In this document: one piece after another, positions 1 to 9,290 of the stretch
How positions within the stretch are numbered: position 1 is the stretch's first letter
How the letters are laid out: every line of letters starts with the position of its first letter
Assembly: GCA_002368155.1 (NCBI GenBank)
Contig: AP018180.1
Coordinates: 5,293,007-5,357,006, forward strand
DNA: 64,000 bases
Source: Nostoc carneum NIES-2107
GTDB lineage: Bacteria > Cyanobacteriota > Cyanobacteriia > Cyanobacteriales > Nostocaceae
Direction: 5' to 3'
Program-made: the position numbers and the translations under genes
Notes under the pieces: model-generated
Told to the model about the DNA's origin: nothing
Seen by the model: the letters and a program-made list of their open reading frames with translations, nothing else
Databases searched by the model: none

Positions 1-60
1 GAGGTACTGGGATTTTTGCCTGTAGAAGCTGAGGTACTGGGATTTTTGCCTGTAGAGGCT
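1..60. repeat. 30-bp tandem repeat inside DUF3131 coding tail
   Basis: Two near-identical 30-bp units (1-30 and 31-60, differing at one visible position) sit at the window edge and may continue outside it. They encode a 10-residue Ser/Thr/Pro-rich repeat in frame with the DUF3131 gene. Confidence 0.85.
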
Positions 61-1433
61 GGAGTATTAGCATCGGGATCTATTGGTGGTGACTTCGATG
101 GTGATGCTGGAATAGTCACTCCATTAGATCCAATCAGAGGGCGATTACCTCTAGCTTTGTAGTATAAAATCTCTAGAATTAAGCCATTGGTGTTGCCGCT
201 CAGAGATTTATTTGGTTGTTTAGTTTCCTCATATAAACCAGCGTAAAAACCACCCTTAGGGCTAATCAAATCCTTGACCACTTCAAAAACTTTTTGAGCA
301 TAGGTATTATTGGGATAAAGATAACGCCAGCCAAATGCAGCCTTAGTACTGATGCTCCGCAACTGTGTATAGGGCTTATTTTTTTCTGTAATAGTTGCCC
401 AAATTGCACCATTAGAATAAATAGTATTGTAAAGAAAATAAGGGGGTTGATCAATGTTATCTTCTGAGACGGCAGTTAGCTGTCCTGTAGCCTCGAAGCG
501 GCGCTTCTGTACTTCTAAAACTCTGGCTGCAAAATCTTTTAAATATCCTTCTAAACCAAATTCAATACCATCTAAAATATAGGATTCGCTGACTACATAA
601 TTATTAGCATTAGTTTTTTGATAGTCACGGGTGTCATAAGGAATTTGGATGCCATTAATTTCGACCATTTTATATGGTTCTAGAGCTACAGCTTTGGGTG
701 CTTTAAACCCCCAAAGTTCATAACCTCGCACTGCATATTCTTCATAACCAAGTCTTCCTTCTTGTACCAACAAGGTATTTTTATTCGGTAAAACCGCAGC
801 ACCAAATAATTGACCATCTTTGAGCGATCGCGCCAACTGCCATTTTGCTAAAGTTCCTTTGATCCAATCTTTATATTGCGGATGGCAGGTACGAATCACG
901 TGAAATGCCGCAAGTAAGCGACCAATATCTAAAGCTGACCAACCAATACCTTTTTCCACTGGTTTATTAGTGTAATCCACCAATTGTCCCGTAGCAGCAT
1001 GGTAAACTTTATTTGGTAAAGCACCTTCAAATAATGTAAGTTTCCCCAAAGTAGTGAGGAATTTGTTCATTTTGGTATCGAATTCAGTTTGGTTAATTAA
1101 ATTAATCCAACGTGCTGTATTTAACGCCATCAAATAATTGCCAATATCCCAAAGAGTGCCTGAGGGATACCCACCAGTCGAATTAGCAAAACCTGTTGCT
1201 GGCTGGTAATTTTTTGCAAAATACTCCCAAGCAATCTTGGCGTAATTTTGTTCTTCAGGTGTGAGTGGATTAGGGAGACTGCTACAACTATTAGCACTAC
1301 CCCCACCTCCACCTCCACTATTAGGTTTTTGCGCTATAGCTACGATTGGTAGATAAAATAAAAATTGCAAAAATGTGCCAATGAGAAAGAATGCAATCGT
1401 TCTCATTAGCCTTTTTTTATGGCGTTGCAGCAT
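1..1433 (-). CDS. DUF3131-type protein, 3' part beyond window edge
   Basis: Open reading frame entering from the left edge; 477 codons are visible from an ATG at 1433 and no stop is reached. An alternative in-frame ATG lies at 1406. The N-terminus (MLQRHKKRLMRTIAFFLIG) is a basic stretch followed by a hydrophobic signal or anchor segment, then a Gly-rich linker. The body shares motifs with the next gene: GWSALDIGR, EGRLGYE, NNYV.SE.YILDGIE and STKAA. I take this as the DUF3131 family, an envelope or extracytoplasmic family often near polysaccharide enzymes, with an all-helical toroid likely; no reaction is known to me. The visible C-terminus is Ser/Thr/Pro-rich and built from a 10-residue repeat (ASTGKNPSTS) encoded by a 30-bp DNA repeat at 1-60. 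It lies 34 bp downstream of its paralogue, so the two are probably one operon. Confidence 0.7.
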   Translation of the reverse strand, partial: MLQRHKKRLMRTIAFFLIGTFLQFLFYLPIVAIAQKPNSGGGGGGSANSCSSLPNPLTPEEQNYAKIAWEYFAKNYQPATGFANSTGGYPSGTLWDIGNYLMALNTARWINLINQTEFDTKMNKFLTTLGKLTLFEGALPNKVYHAATGQLVDYTNKPVEKGIGWSALDIGRLLAAFHVIRTCHPQYKDWIKGTLAKWQLARSLKDGQLFGAAVLPNKNTLLVQEGRLGYEEYAVRGYELWGFKAPKAVALEPYKMVEINGIQIPYDTRDYQKTNANNYVVSESYILDGIEFGLEGYLKDFAARVLEVQKRRFEATGQLTAVSEDNIDQPPYFLYNTIYSNGAIWATITEKNKPYTQLRSISTKAAFGWRYLYPNNTYAQKVFEVVKDLISPKGGFYAGLYEETKQPNKSLSGNTNGLILEILYYKARGNRPLIGSNGVTIPASPSKSPPIDPDANTPASTGKNPSTSASTGKNPST

Positions 1434-1467
1434 ATTGAAAAATGAATTTTAAAAAATCAATTTGGGA

Positions 1468-2940
1468 TTAGGGAGATTTTTTGCTAGCAGAACGCCCTGA
1501 TTTTACCCCTGCCCAAACTGTCAGCGGCTTGCCTACATGTTTATAAAGCAAACTCTCAAGAATTACACCATTATTATTAGCAGTTAGAGACGTATTTAGC
1601 TTCTGTGGATTTTCGTAGAAGCCGCTATACCAGCCATGTTCAGATTTGAGATTTGCTTGCACAAAATCAAATAATTGCCGAGTGTAAGCATTGTTATAAA
1701 GTACATGCCAAGCAATTGCAGCTTTGGTGCTGAGAAACCGCAAATTACTATGTTTTTCTTGTTTTTCTGTGATTGTTGTCCAAGGTTCGCCATTAACCAG
1801 CAAGCTGTTGTAAACAAAATAGGGAGGAAGATCTACGTTATCTTCAGTAACAGCTGTTAATTGTTTAGTGTTATGATAGCGAGCTTCTTGAGCAGCTAAA
1901 ACTCGGTCTGCATAAGCTTTAGGTAAAGCTTGAAATCCAGTTTCAATCCCATCAAGAATATAAGGCTCGCTCAAAACATAGTTATTGGCTCCCGAATTTT
2001 CGTAGTTACGCTGGTCGAAAGGCACTCCCTTACCGTAAATATTGGCAAAGGCAACATCAGACTGATAATCTAAGGCTTCATTGACATCCAAACCCCACAG
2101 TTTTAAACCATAGGCGGCATAATTTTCATAGCCTAAGCGTCCTTCTTGGTTGTATTGTTCCTTACCTTGGATGACGCTTGTACCATACATTTGCCCGTCT
2201 TTAGTTAGACGTTGAACGTGCCAATGCTGCCAGACAGCATCAGTTTTGGGTTTTAAATGCGGATATTTTGCTCCCACTATCTTGAGCCAGATTGCTATCC
2301 GTCCCAAGTCAATAGCTGACCAGCCGATTTCGGCTTTTTTATCTGGACGACCGTAATCTACAGGTACTAGGGTTTGAGAATTGTAGACTTTGTTAGGCAA
2401 TTCTCCCTTATATAAAGGCAAAGATGCCAGAGTATCCAGCATTTTGCTGACTCTGAGGTCAAATTCTGTTACAGATATAAAATTGAGTTCTCTAGCTGCA
2501 ACAAAAGCGGCGATCGCGGATGCTTGATCCCACATTGTGATAGCGGTATATCTATCCACAGAGTTGACCAAGCCAGTTTCTTTGTTCCAATTACGTTGGA
2601 AGTACAACCAAGCTTGATGAGCAATAGCTACTTCTCTTGGAGTTAATGCTCCTACTCCCGGCGCAACATAAGGAATTGTATTGACTGTCACCTGACTAGG
2701 AATCACAGGTGTACCAGGCAATGCTAAAGATTGAGCATCAAGCTTGGCAATAGCTTGTGCTGCTTTATTATTTGTATCAGAGTGAGAAGTTGAAATTTCA
2801 GTTTTTAGCACAGTATCAGTACTAGTTAGCTGCTTAGATAAATAATTTAGACTAGCGATAGCGATTATAGCTGTAACAACCCCTCCCACGGAAGCTAATA
2901 AAGATAAGCTTTTAGGGGGTGGTTCAAAATCATGTGTCAT
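1468..2940 (-). CDS. DUF3131-type membrane-anchored protein
   Basis: 490 residues starting MTHDFEPPPKS. A single hydrophobic segment at about residues 14-33 predicts an N-terminal membrane anchor or uncleaved signal; the rest would be periplasmic or extracellular. It carries the same conserved blocks as the paralogue downstream (GWSAIDLGR, EGRLGYENYA, LWG, NNYVLSEPYILDGIE, LSTKAAIAWH), assigned here to DUF3131. The family is seen near glycan synthesis or degradation genes, so a role in envelope polysaccharide is possible but not shown. It is probably co-transcribed with the next gene (34-bp gap), and the pair looks like a tandem duplication that has diverged in N- and C-termini. Confidence 0.7.
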   Translation of the reverse strand: MTHDFEPPPKSLSLLASVGGVVTAIIAIASLNYLSKQLTSTDTVLKTEISTSHSDTNNKAAQAIAKLDAQSLALPGTPVIPSQVTVNTIPYVAPGVGALTPREVAIAHQAWLYFQRNWNKETGLVNSVDRYTAITMWDQASAIAAFVAARELNFISVTEFDLRVSKMLDTLASLPLYKGELPNKVYNSQTLVPVDYGRPDKKAEIGWSAIDLGRIAIWLKIVGAKYPHLKPKTDAVWQHWHVQRLTKDGQMYGTSVIQGKEQYNQEGRLGYENYAAYGLKLWGLDVNEALDYQSDVAFANIYGKGVPFDQRNYENSGANNYVLSEPYILDGIETGFQALPKAYADRVLAAQEARYHNTKQLTAVTEDNVDLPPYFVYNSLLVNGEPWTTITEKQEKHSNLRFLSTKAAIAWHVLYNNAYTRQLFDFVQANLKSEHGWYSGFYENPQKLNTSLTANNNGVILESLLYKHVGKPLTVWAGVKSGRSASKKSP

Positions 2941-3447
2941 GACATCTTTCCACTTTGACGTGACAAATCATACTTACTTGCTAATACTAGTAATAGCTCT
3001 GATTTCCTAGGAGAAATTAATACAGATTAACCGCTAAGAACCCAACTGTAACTAGCTTGGGCACGGGGCATGGGGCATGGGGCATTGGGCATTGGGTTTT
3101 CTTCCTCTGCTTCCTCTGCTACCCCTGCTTCCTCTGCTACCCCTAATCCCTCATCCCCTAACAAATCTGCCGATTTGTTGTGTCAAGTCATACCAATTCT
3201 TCAAATCTAGGCGGTAGATAAAGTATCTACTTAAAGATACAAATTTCTTTTCTTATTGTCATCTTCCACAGTCTTATAGAAAAAAGCTATCAGCCATTTT
3301 CTTGAATTGCTGAAGGGGAACATAACCTCAAAAGGATGTTTGTCTCATCATAAGTATATTTTTGTAAATTTGTCCAAAAAAAAGTTTCCGAATATACTAG
3401 TGAATCAAATCTTTTGGTCTAGTTCTGCCCATCAAAGGCTTGACTCT
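2941..3447. other. Intergenic region with heptamer repeats
   Basis: Divergent intergenic region. It holds heptanucleotide repeats at about 3061-3095 (units GGGCATG/GGGCATT) and a CT-rich repeat at about 3100-3158 (units of cttcctctgct and acccctgct). An ATACCAATT motif at 3189 resembles the ends of MITE-like elements elsewhere in the window. Promoters for both neighbours must lie here but no box is clear enough to call. Confidence 0.6.
3061..3158. repeat. Short tandem repeats (heptamer and CT-rich)
   Basis: Tandem 7-bp units GGGCATG and GGGCATT, followed by tandem CT-rich 10-12 bp units. This is the short-tandemly-repeated-repeat type known from filamentous cyanobacteria. Confidence 0.8.
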
Positions 3448-3768
3448 ATGAGTTCTACAATCAAAATTTTTCAACCATCTGGTATTTTTAATGGAATTCA
3501 AGGTAACCAACTGCGTAGAGAAGTGAACTCTGCAGTAGGCGATGGTGTTGAGATTGTCTTAATTGACTTGGCTAATGTAACGCTAATGGATAGTTCTGGC
3601 TTGGGCGCGCTCTTGTCACTGCTGAGGATCATGAAAGAGTCAGGTGCTAAACTCTTTATCTGCTCGGTGAGTGAGCCTGTACAAATGCTGTTTGAAATGA
3701 CAAAGATGGACAGTGTTTTTGAGACTTTTGCGAATCAGGATGAATTCAACCGCGCCATTCTTGTGTAG
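3448..3768 (+). CDS. STAS-domain anti-sigma factor antagonist
   Basis: 106 residues from the ATG at 3448. The frame is open further upstream to 3307, but those residues do not resemble the family and an AAAGG lies about 10 bases before 3448. The single STAS domain covers the whole protein; the signature DSSGLGALL at about residues 48-56 contains the serine phosphorylated in SpoIIAA/RsbV-type antagonists. Such proteins bind an anti-sigma kinase when unphosphorylated and so release a sigma factor or feed a phosphorelay. No cognate kinase or PP2C phosphatase is nearby, so the partner is unknown. A heptamer repeat starts immediately after the stop. Confidence 0.85.
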   Translation: MSSTIKIFQPSGIFNGIQGNQLRREVNSAVGDGVEIVLIDLANVTLMDSSGLGALLSLLRIMKESGAKLFICSVSEPVQMLFEMTKMDSVFETFANQDEFNRAILV

Positions 3769-3769
3769 G

Positions 3770-3846
3770 GATTGGGGATTGGGTACTGGGGATTGGGGAT
3801 TGGGGATTGGGTACTGGGGATTGGGGATTGGGTACTGGGGATTGAG
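3770..3846. repeat. Heptanucleotide tandem repeat (GGGGATT/GGGTACT)
   Basis: About eleven contiguous 7-bp units of GGGGATT alternating with GGGTACT directly downstream of the STAS gene. Typical cyanobacterial short tandem repeat. Confidence 0.9.
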
Positions 3847-3922
3847 AACTGACAATTAAAAATACCCTGCGGTAAGTTGGTGCGCGTCTACAAAATTCAA
3901 AATCATAAGGATGTGTTCAAAA

Positions 3923-4588
3923 ATGGATGCAGATGAAGTACAGAAACGATATGCAGCTGGTGAAAGAGATTTTAGCCAGGCTCAATTGACTGGAGTCAAC
4001 CTGAGCAAAATTAAAGTAGCTGGAGTAGATTTCAGTGGTGCTAACTTAGCTGGCGCTAACCTCAGCGAAGCTAACTTGTTTGGAGCTAATTTTACAGCAG
4101 CAAACTTGGCTGGTGCGAACCTGACAGGAGCAACTGCGATCGCAGCTATTTTAGTCGGTACAGATCTGAGTGACACATCTCTGAATGGCGCTGATTTCAG
4201 TGGAGCCATCATTACAGAGGCTAATATCACTGACGCTAACCTCACAGAAGCAAATTTAACAGGTGTAAATCTGAGTATGTCTAACTTAGTTAGAGCTAAC
4301 CTCATGAAAGCAAATATTAGTGGTTCAGCACTGCTATTGGCGACAAATCTCAAGCAAGCAGATTTAAGTTGGGCAAATTTGCGGGGAGCTAATTTAGCTG
4401 GAGCAATTTTAAATCGGGCTAATTTAACTGAAGCTAATTTGTGTGATGCTAACCTAACTGGAGCTAGCCTCACTCAAGCAAATTTAACTAAAGCTAATCT
4501 CCGTGCAGCCAGTTTGCTAGAAACTGATTTAACTGGTGCTGAACTCACAGAAACCAACTTGACGGGAGCTAAGGGACTGGCAGAATAG
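3923..4588 (+). CDS. Pentapeptide-repeat protein
   Basis: 221 residues from the ATG at 3923; an ATG at 3911 is in frame but touches the AAGG at 3907-3910, so 3923 has the better ribosome-site spacing. After a short leader (MDADEVQKRYAAGERDF) nearly the entire protein consists of A(N/D)Lxx pentapeptides from about residue 20 to the end, predicting a right-handed quadrilateral beta-helix. There is no signal peptide or membrane segment, so it is probably cytoplasmic. Such proteins are numerous in cyanobacteria and mostly of unknown function; some act as DNA mimics or scaffolds. The antisense frame is also open, which is a composition artefact of the repeat. Confidence 0.9.
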   Translation: MDADEVQKRYAAGERDFSQAQLTGVNLSKIKVAGVDFSGANLAGANLSEANLFGANFTAANLAGANLTGATAIAAILVGTDLSDTSLNGADFSGAIITEANITDANLTEANLTGVNLSMSNLVRANLMKANISGSALLLATNLKQADLSWANLRGANLAGAILNRANLTEANLCDANLTGASLTQANLTKANLRAASLLETDLTGAELTETNLTGAKGLAE

Positions 4589-4709
4589 TAATTTCATTTT
4601 GGATTTATATTGAATTGCAAATTTCTTTCTGGGTCTAACTTGTATGAATCTATCTATCGCAATTACTGTTCAAACTGGTATGACCTTGATTGAAATATCA
4701 AACTAACAG

Positions 4710-5969
4710 ATGAGAAAAATTAAAAAGGTTTTTACTCTGTTGCTAATAGCTACTACAGTCATTTGCTTTTTAGTAACAGGAACAAAATTATCAACTGCAA
4801 CCGAGATTCACTGTTCTTTGTTAGGTAAAGATTGCCAAACATTGAGCGTGGTACAACAGCCGCAAAACTTATCTGCTGCGATCGCTAGTACCGTGAAGCA
4901 GCAATTAAAAGTATCACCGAGAGTAGTATTTTTTGGTTCAAGTACTACAGTTGGTGTAGGTTCTACTAGAGGCGATCGCCGTTGGAGTACGCTGCTTTCG
5001 CGATATCTGGGTTGGCAAGAAATTAACCAAGGCTTGTCCGGTTCTAAAATTACTAACTTTTATAAGAACTTGCCATCGGATTCTCCTTGGCGTGTTCCAC
5101 CTGCTGTTGAGCGATCGCATCAGGATGTTTTGCGTTATGAGCCAGATTTAGTGGTGATGATGTATGGCACTAATGATATTTATCGCCAAGTTCCTTTAGG
5201 TGCAGCTAGCCAAAATCAGCCAGGGACATTCTATACAGATCTGAAAACTTTACTAACTGATTTAAAATCAGCTTTACCACCAGAGCGATTAATTGTTTCT
5301 ACGCCTCAACCAAGTATTAAAACTCAAGACAGTCGAACTCCTTATGATTTGGCATTAGAAGCAGGTGCGGGTCAAGTAGGAGCAATTTTTATTGATACCG
5401 GACATGAGGCATTTCCCGCATCAGATTTACCCCAATATGCTGCTGATGGCTTACATCCCAACAACTTGGGACACGCTGCGATCGCCTCTTTTATGGCAGC
5501 TAAAATGGTGGATTTAGGTTTAGTAGCACCACCACCTACGGCTGTGGGAGGAAATCAGTTAAGCGAAAAGCTCGTACCTCTCAAAGGCGGGAAACTCCGC
5601 ATCGATTTAGATAATCCGTTGACATTTGGAGAAATCCGCACAATAGAAGCTGAATGGGTAGCTTCTGGTAAAGCAGCTTTGGCGATATTCCGTCCTAACG
5701 GACGTGGTGGCTATGAAATTGTTTACCGTACATCTAGTTTTGCTGTGAACCCAGGACGCGATCGCATCAAAATTCCTCGCTGGTGGGTTCTCGATGGCGA
5801 TCGCTTGGCTGTGTGGACTCAAGGCGACTGCTTAGGCTCAGAAGCGACGAGCCAAGGAACAGCACACCATTTATATTCTGCTGTTGAGTCTGATGCAGAT
5901 ATTAACGATGTAACTCAGGAATTTCTTTCGCCAGATTCCTATCGCCTAGCTATTTGGACGGGAAAATAA
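4710..5969 (+). CDS. Secreted SGNH/GDSL-family hydrolase
   Basis: 419 residues. A basic N-terminus and hydrophobic segment (about 7-23) form a signal peptide or lipid anchor. The SGNH blocks are visible: GSSTTVG with the probable nucleophile Ser78, a conserved Gly in the GLSG stretch (108-111), GTND at 153-156 (block III Asn), and DGLHP at 246-250 with catalytic Asp246 and His249. Members hydrolyse ester bonds of lipids, acetylated glycans or peptidoglycan; the substrate here cannot be read. The last ~130 residues form an extra domain I do not recognise. The gene stands alone, 121 bases after the pentapeptide gene. Confidence 0.85.
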   Translation: MRKIKKVFTLLLIATTVICFLVTGTKLSTATEIHCSLLGKDCQTLSVVQQPQNLSAAIASTVKQQLKVSPRVVFFGSSTTVGVGSTRGDRRWSTLLSRYLGWQEINQGLSGSKITNFYKNLPSDSPWRVPPAVERSHQDVLRYEPDLVVMMYGTNDIYRQVPLGAASQNQPGTFYTDLKTLLTDLKSALPPERLIVSTPQPSIKTQDSRTPYDLALEAGAGQVGAIFIDTGHEAFPASDLPQYAADGLHPNNLGHAAIASFMAAKMVDLGLVAPPPTAVGGNQLSEKLVPLKGGKLRIDLDNPLTFGEIRTIEAEWVASGKAALAIFRPNGRGGYEIVYRTSSFAVNPGRDRIKIPRWWVLDGDRLAVWTQGDCLGSEATSQGTAHHLYSAVESDADINDVTQEFLSPDSYRLAIWTGK

Positions 5970-6092
5970 AGCCACTCAATTTTAGATTTTGGATTGGTAA
6001 GTGCGTCAACAGAATGAACAATAAACATTGTTTTCCTGTTCTCTATTATCTCTACTCATTAAGATACAGTAGATGATAATTAAATAAATTAC

Positions 6093-6123
6093 ACAGGTAG
6101 GGACACAACATATTGTGCCCCTA
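6093..6123. repeat. Short imperfect palindrome
   Basis: Inverted repeat of about 13 bases (GTAGGGACACAA / TTGTGCCCCTAC) in non-coding DNA downstream of the SGNH hydrolase gene. A related perfect palindrome occurs at 7161-7185, so this is a dispersed family rather than a dedicated terminator. Confidence 0.55.
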
Positions 6124-6252
6124 CAATTTCTTAGTCTTTTTTCCTAGTGTAATTAATCGATTGCTATAAAAATGTAAGCCTAAAAGCCTAAATTTCATAG
6201 CTTATCAAAAGCGAAGATGAAACGTGAATCCCATTAAATTTCTAGAAATTTT

Positions 6253-6492
6253 TTAGCGAGATTCTGTGCCTTGATTGGGTAGACCAGGGGCTGTAATATT
6301 ACCTCCAGGCGCTTCTGGATCTGCACCCTGACGAACATCAGTTCCGGATTCTTGGCCTGTCATTCGATATCTTTCATCAAGAGGAGTATCGCCTTCTTCT
6401 GTAGTCGGTACAGTTGTTTGGGTTCCTGGATTATCTTCAGGGTCGTATTTACCTTCATCTTGGCGATTGTCGGGAGGAGTTTTCGATGTCAT
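6253..6492 (-). CDS. Small hydrophilic protein of unknown function
   Basis: 79 residues starting MTSKTPPDNRQDEGKYDP. Strongly hydrophilic and low in complexity (Pro, Thr, Gly, Asp, Glu rich), with no hydrophobic segment and no cysteine; likely intrinsically disordered. I do not recognise the family, although small proteins of this composition are common in Nostocales. No strong ribosome site is visible. Coding is supported by ATG-to-stop length and by composition that differs from the surrounding AT-rich spacer. It stands alone between two non-coding stretches. Confidence 0.5.
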   Translation of the reverse strand: MTSKTPPDNRQDEGKYDPEDNPGTQTTVPTTEEGDTPLDERYRMTGQESGTDVRQGADPEAPGGNITAPGLPNQGTESR

Positions 6493-6887
6493 ATTATTTG
6501 CAACATTGAAACAGGTTATTCTTTTAGGCTAGTTTTTAGTTGCTTGTGAATTCTCTATCCTCAGAGATGAATAGTTCTATAACTTAATTCGGAGACAACC
6601 TAAAATATTAATAATTTTAATTTGTAGCTGCTAGCACAATCGGACTTAATCTTTGGAATTTGCTGCTTAATTTGTAATATTAATGACAATATTGCTTAAA
6701 ACTATATTCTAGCTATTGAAAGAGTTATCACAAGTTCAGCTTAGTTAGTATTGTCAGCATTAGGTTTGATATTATCTTCTGACTGATAAGCCCTCGGCTC
6801 TACCGCAGGGCTGTTTCATTTTCAGAAATTTGCATAGTTAACAAGCTCAAGAATACGCGACTGACATATTATTTGAATTCCTTCGTT

Positions 6888-6986
6888 ATACCAATTTTAA
6901 AAAAGAATGCGGCAGATTGTAGGGGCAAGGCAGTGCCTTGCACTCTAGAATATATTGATGTGGCGCAAACATTATTTGATTTGGTA
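6888..6986 (+). mobile_element. MITE-like dispersed element, copy 1
   Basis: About 99 bp beginning ATACCAATTTT and ending ATTTGATTTGGTA, i.e. with short imperfect terminal inverted repeats. The core reads tgtaggggcaaggcagtgcc and then ctctagaatatattgatgtg. The same element recurs at 53289-53388 (same orientation) and inverted at 59173-59271 and 61949-62049. There is no coding capacity, so it would need a transposase from elsewhere. Confidence 0.75.
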
Positions 6987-7160
6987 AGCTGTTCCACATT
7001 TAACTTGCATAATTTGGGCGGTCAAGATGCCCACCCTACAAGATTTATATATATTTAGGTATGCAAACTAGACATGGTTGAGCTTATTATCTGTAGCTTG
7101 CTCTTAGAGAATTGGTATAAGTTATAAAGCTTTCAATATCCAATAGTATTTAAAAAAATA

Positions 7161-7185
7161 TAGGGCACAAAAATTTTGTGCCCTA
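7161..7185 (-). terminator. Rho-independent terminator-like hairpin
   Basis: Perfect 12-bp inverted repeat (TAGGGCACAAAA) around a single central base, 60 bases beyond the stop of the minus-strand gene at 7245-7469. Read on the minus strand it is followed by TATTTTTTTAAA, fitting an intrinsic terminator. Confidence 0.65.
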
Positions 7186-7244
7186 ACATCTATCAAAATA
7201 GGTAAAATTTAATTCTAAATTTCAGACTGAAGGCTAGAGCTTGG

Positions 7245-7469
7245 TTATTTATTAGCTTGTTCTACCATCTTTTTGAGACGCATATATGCTTCTTCTGGTG
7301 TGAGTGGTTCGGAGTGGTTTTCATCTGGAATATAGAACTGTCTGCTATCAACAAAGTAGCGTACTACAAAACTAGGAATTAGCCCTAGTTCCAACGCTTT
7401 TTTTCCAAATTCTTCAGCTCTTTCTGATAGGCTAGCCTCATCATGAAAAGAAGGCTTGTTGGTAGTCAT
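7245..7469 (-). CDS. Small conserved cyanobacterial protein of unknown function
   Basis: 74 residues starting MTTNKPSFHDEASLSE. A good ribosome site (AGAGGAAA, about 8 bases upstream on the minus strand) supports the start. The protein is soluble; residues about 15-35 (AEEFGKKALELGLIPSF) look helical and the C-terminus (LTPEEAYMRLKKMVEQ) is a second amphipathic helix. I do not recognise a named family. A strong terminator-like hairpin follows the stop, so it is probably a single-gene transcript. Confidence 0.6.
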   Translation of the reverse strand: MTTNKPSFHDEASLSERAEEFGKKALELGLIPSFVVRYFVDSRQFYIPDENHSEPLTPEEAYMRLKKMVEQANK

Positions 7470-7876
7470 AAATATTTCCTCTACATAATTACTAATGCGT
7501 AATTGAAAAATTCTAAAAATAATTAGGATTTTTCAGGTTGTTTCAGTTCTAATGAGGTTCTAGATTAGAAGCTCAAATTAAATTCAGAATTTTGAATTAT
7601 TTACCAGTTAAGTAACATTCGGTAATTAAATTGAAATTTATTATACTATATTTTACGGAAATTGTAGCAATTAATATTTTACTTACACTCTATCGGTAGC
7701 ACAAATCTGTTGTTAAACGCTGGGTATATGAATTGAATAGCCGCCAGAGAATGAAGTCTCTGGCTAATAGCTAATACCAATTTCAAGAGCGATCGCTACT
7801 ACAGATGCAGGTTTACCATGTAATGTGCGTTAGGCGTTAGCCGTAACGCACGAACAGCGTTGCTAATTTTAACAGT
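7470..7876. other. Intergenic region, no gene seen
   Basis: 407 AT-rich bases between two minus-strand genes. It contains the promoter region of the small gene, an ATACCAATTTC repeat end near 7772, one HIP1-like site, and an 8-bp inverted repeat (GTGCGTTA/TAACGCAC) at 7825-7851 just beyond the dapL stop. That hairpin has no T-run. Confidence 0.5.
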
Positions 7877-9112
7877 CTATAAAGACAAGCGAGTTGTAAT
7901 TCGTTGCATAGCTTCTTCTACATTTTCGCGGCTATTGAATGCGGAAATGCGGAAGTAACCTTCACCCGCAGCACCGAAACCAGAACCAGGGGTTCCGACT
8001 ACATTGACAGTTTGTAGCAATTTATCAAAGAATTCCCAGCTAGATAAGCCATTGGGGGTTTTCACCCAAACGTAAGGTGCATTCACACCGCCATAAACTG
8101 CTAATCCGGCGGCTGTGAGTTTCTCACGAATAATTTTGGCGTTTTCTAAATAGAAGCTAACTAGTGCTTTAATTTGAGTTTGTCCCTCTGGAGAGTAAAC
8201 GGCTTCCGCACCACGTTGCACAATGTAAGATACACCATTAAATTTGGTGGATTGGCGGCGATTCCACAGCTTCCACAGTTCGACATCAGAACCGTCGGCG
8301 GCTTTGGCTGTGAGGGTTTTGGGTACGACGGTTAAGGCGCAGCGAGTTCCTGTAAAGCCGGCATTTTTAGAAAAGGAGCGAAACTCGATCGCCACATCTC
8401 TTGCACCTTCAATCTCATATATAGAATGCGGAATTTCTGGATCGGTAATATAGGCTTCGTAGGCTGCATCAAAGAAAATGATGGAGTTATTGGCTTTAGC
8501 ATAGTCTACCCATGCTTTGAGGTGCGCTTTGCTAGCAGTTGCACCTGTGGGGTTGTTGGGGAAGCAAAGATAAATTAAATCAACTTTTTGTGAGGGAATC
8601 TCTGCGGTGAAGTTGTTCTCGGCGGTAATGGGAAGATAGACTAAGCCAGCAAACTCACCTTTATCGTTAGCGGTTCCTGTATTTCCTGCCATAACGTTGG
8701 TGTCTACATAGACAGGATAAACAGGATCGGTAACAGCGATCGCATTATCATGTCCAAAGATTTCCAAAATATTGCCTGTATCGCACTTAGAACCGTCGGA
8801 GATAAAGATTTCGGAAGCGTCGATGTCGGCTCCCCGTGCTTGGAAATCTTGAGCAGCTATTTTTTCTCTTAACCAAGCATAACCTTGTTCTGGCCCATAG
8901 CCTTTGAAGGTAGCGCGATCGCCCATTTCTTCTACGGCTTTGATCATAGCTGTGCGACAGGCTTCAGGTAAAGGTTCTGTGACATCACCAATCCCAAGCC
9001 GAATGATTTTCGCATCTGGATTAGCTTCAGCAAAAGCATTCACCCGTCGTGCAATTTCGGGAAACAGGTAACCAGCTTTCAACTTGAGGTAGTTGTCGTT
9101 AATCGTTGCCAT
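7877..9112 (-). CDS. dapL: LL-diaminopimelate aminotransferase
   Basis: 411 residues, the usual length. It makes LL-diaminopimelate from tetrahydrodipicolinate in one transamination step with glutamate, the plant/cyanobacterial/chlamydial route to lysine and peptidoglycan precursors; cytosolic. It is a fold-type I PLP enzyme: [10 protein letters not shown] at 105-114 binds the cofactor phosphate region, CFPNNPTG at 183-190, FDAAYEAY at 214-221, and [12 protein letters not shown] with the Schiff-base Lys249. The start [20 protein letters not shown] matches the family N-terminus. It stands alone, with an ankyrin gene 178 bp upstream on the same strand. Confidence 0.97.
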   Translation of the reverse strand: MATINDNYLKLKAGYLFPEIARRVNAFAEANPDAKIIRLGIGDVTEPLPEACRTAMIKAVEEMGDRATFKGYGPEQGYAWLREKIAAQDFQARGADIDASEIFISDGSKCDTGNILEIFGHDNAIAVTDPVYPVYVDTNVMAGNTGTANDKGEFAGLVYLPITAENNFTAEIPSQKVDLIYLCFPNNPTGATASKAHLKAWVDYAKANNSIIFFDAAYEAYITDPEIPHSIYEIEGARDVAIEFRSFSKNAGFTGTRCALTVVPKTLTAKAADGSDVELWKLWNRRQSTKFNGVSYIVQRGAEAVYSPEGQTQIKALVSFYLENAKIIREKLTAAGLAVYGGVNAPYVWVKTPNGLSSWEFFDKLLQTVNVVGTPGSGFGAAGEGYFRISAFNSRENVEEAMQRITTRLSL

Positions 9113-9290
9113 AGTAGATTGTGAAAAACGCCCTCAAACAGCTTACCGAATTTTGAGATTTTAGATTTTAGATTTTGGATTGTTGGCGTAGCCTCTCTGT
9201 CAGGAGAAGATTTATAAGTTAATTGCTAATTGCTGGGTGCGATCGCATTTTTTGTTGGCTGCTGACTGTTGACGACTAACAAACCCCAAT

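Larger units (their letters stand above)
6493..7244. other. Non-coding region with MITE-like element and terminator
   Basis: 752 bases, AT-rich. It contains the MITE-like copy at 6888-6986, followed by another repeat-like segment (gcggtcaagatgcccaccc, around 7018-7040) and a perfect palindrome at 7161-7185. A 61-codon open frame at 6873-7058 is made of the repeat and is not called a gene. Confidence 0.6.

Noticed and set aside
3982-4473. 163-codon antisense frame within the pentapeptide gene
   Set aside because: Reverse complement of the regular A(N/D)Lxx codon pattern; no independent signal.
6873-7058. 61-codon frame over the first MITE-like copy
   Set aside because: Entirely repeat-derived; similar frames appear at other copies.
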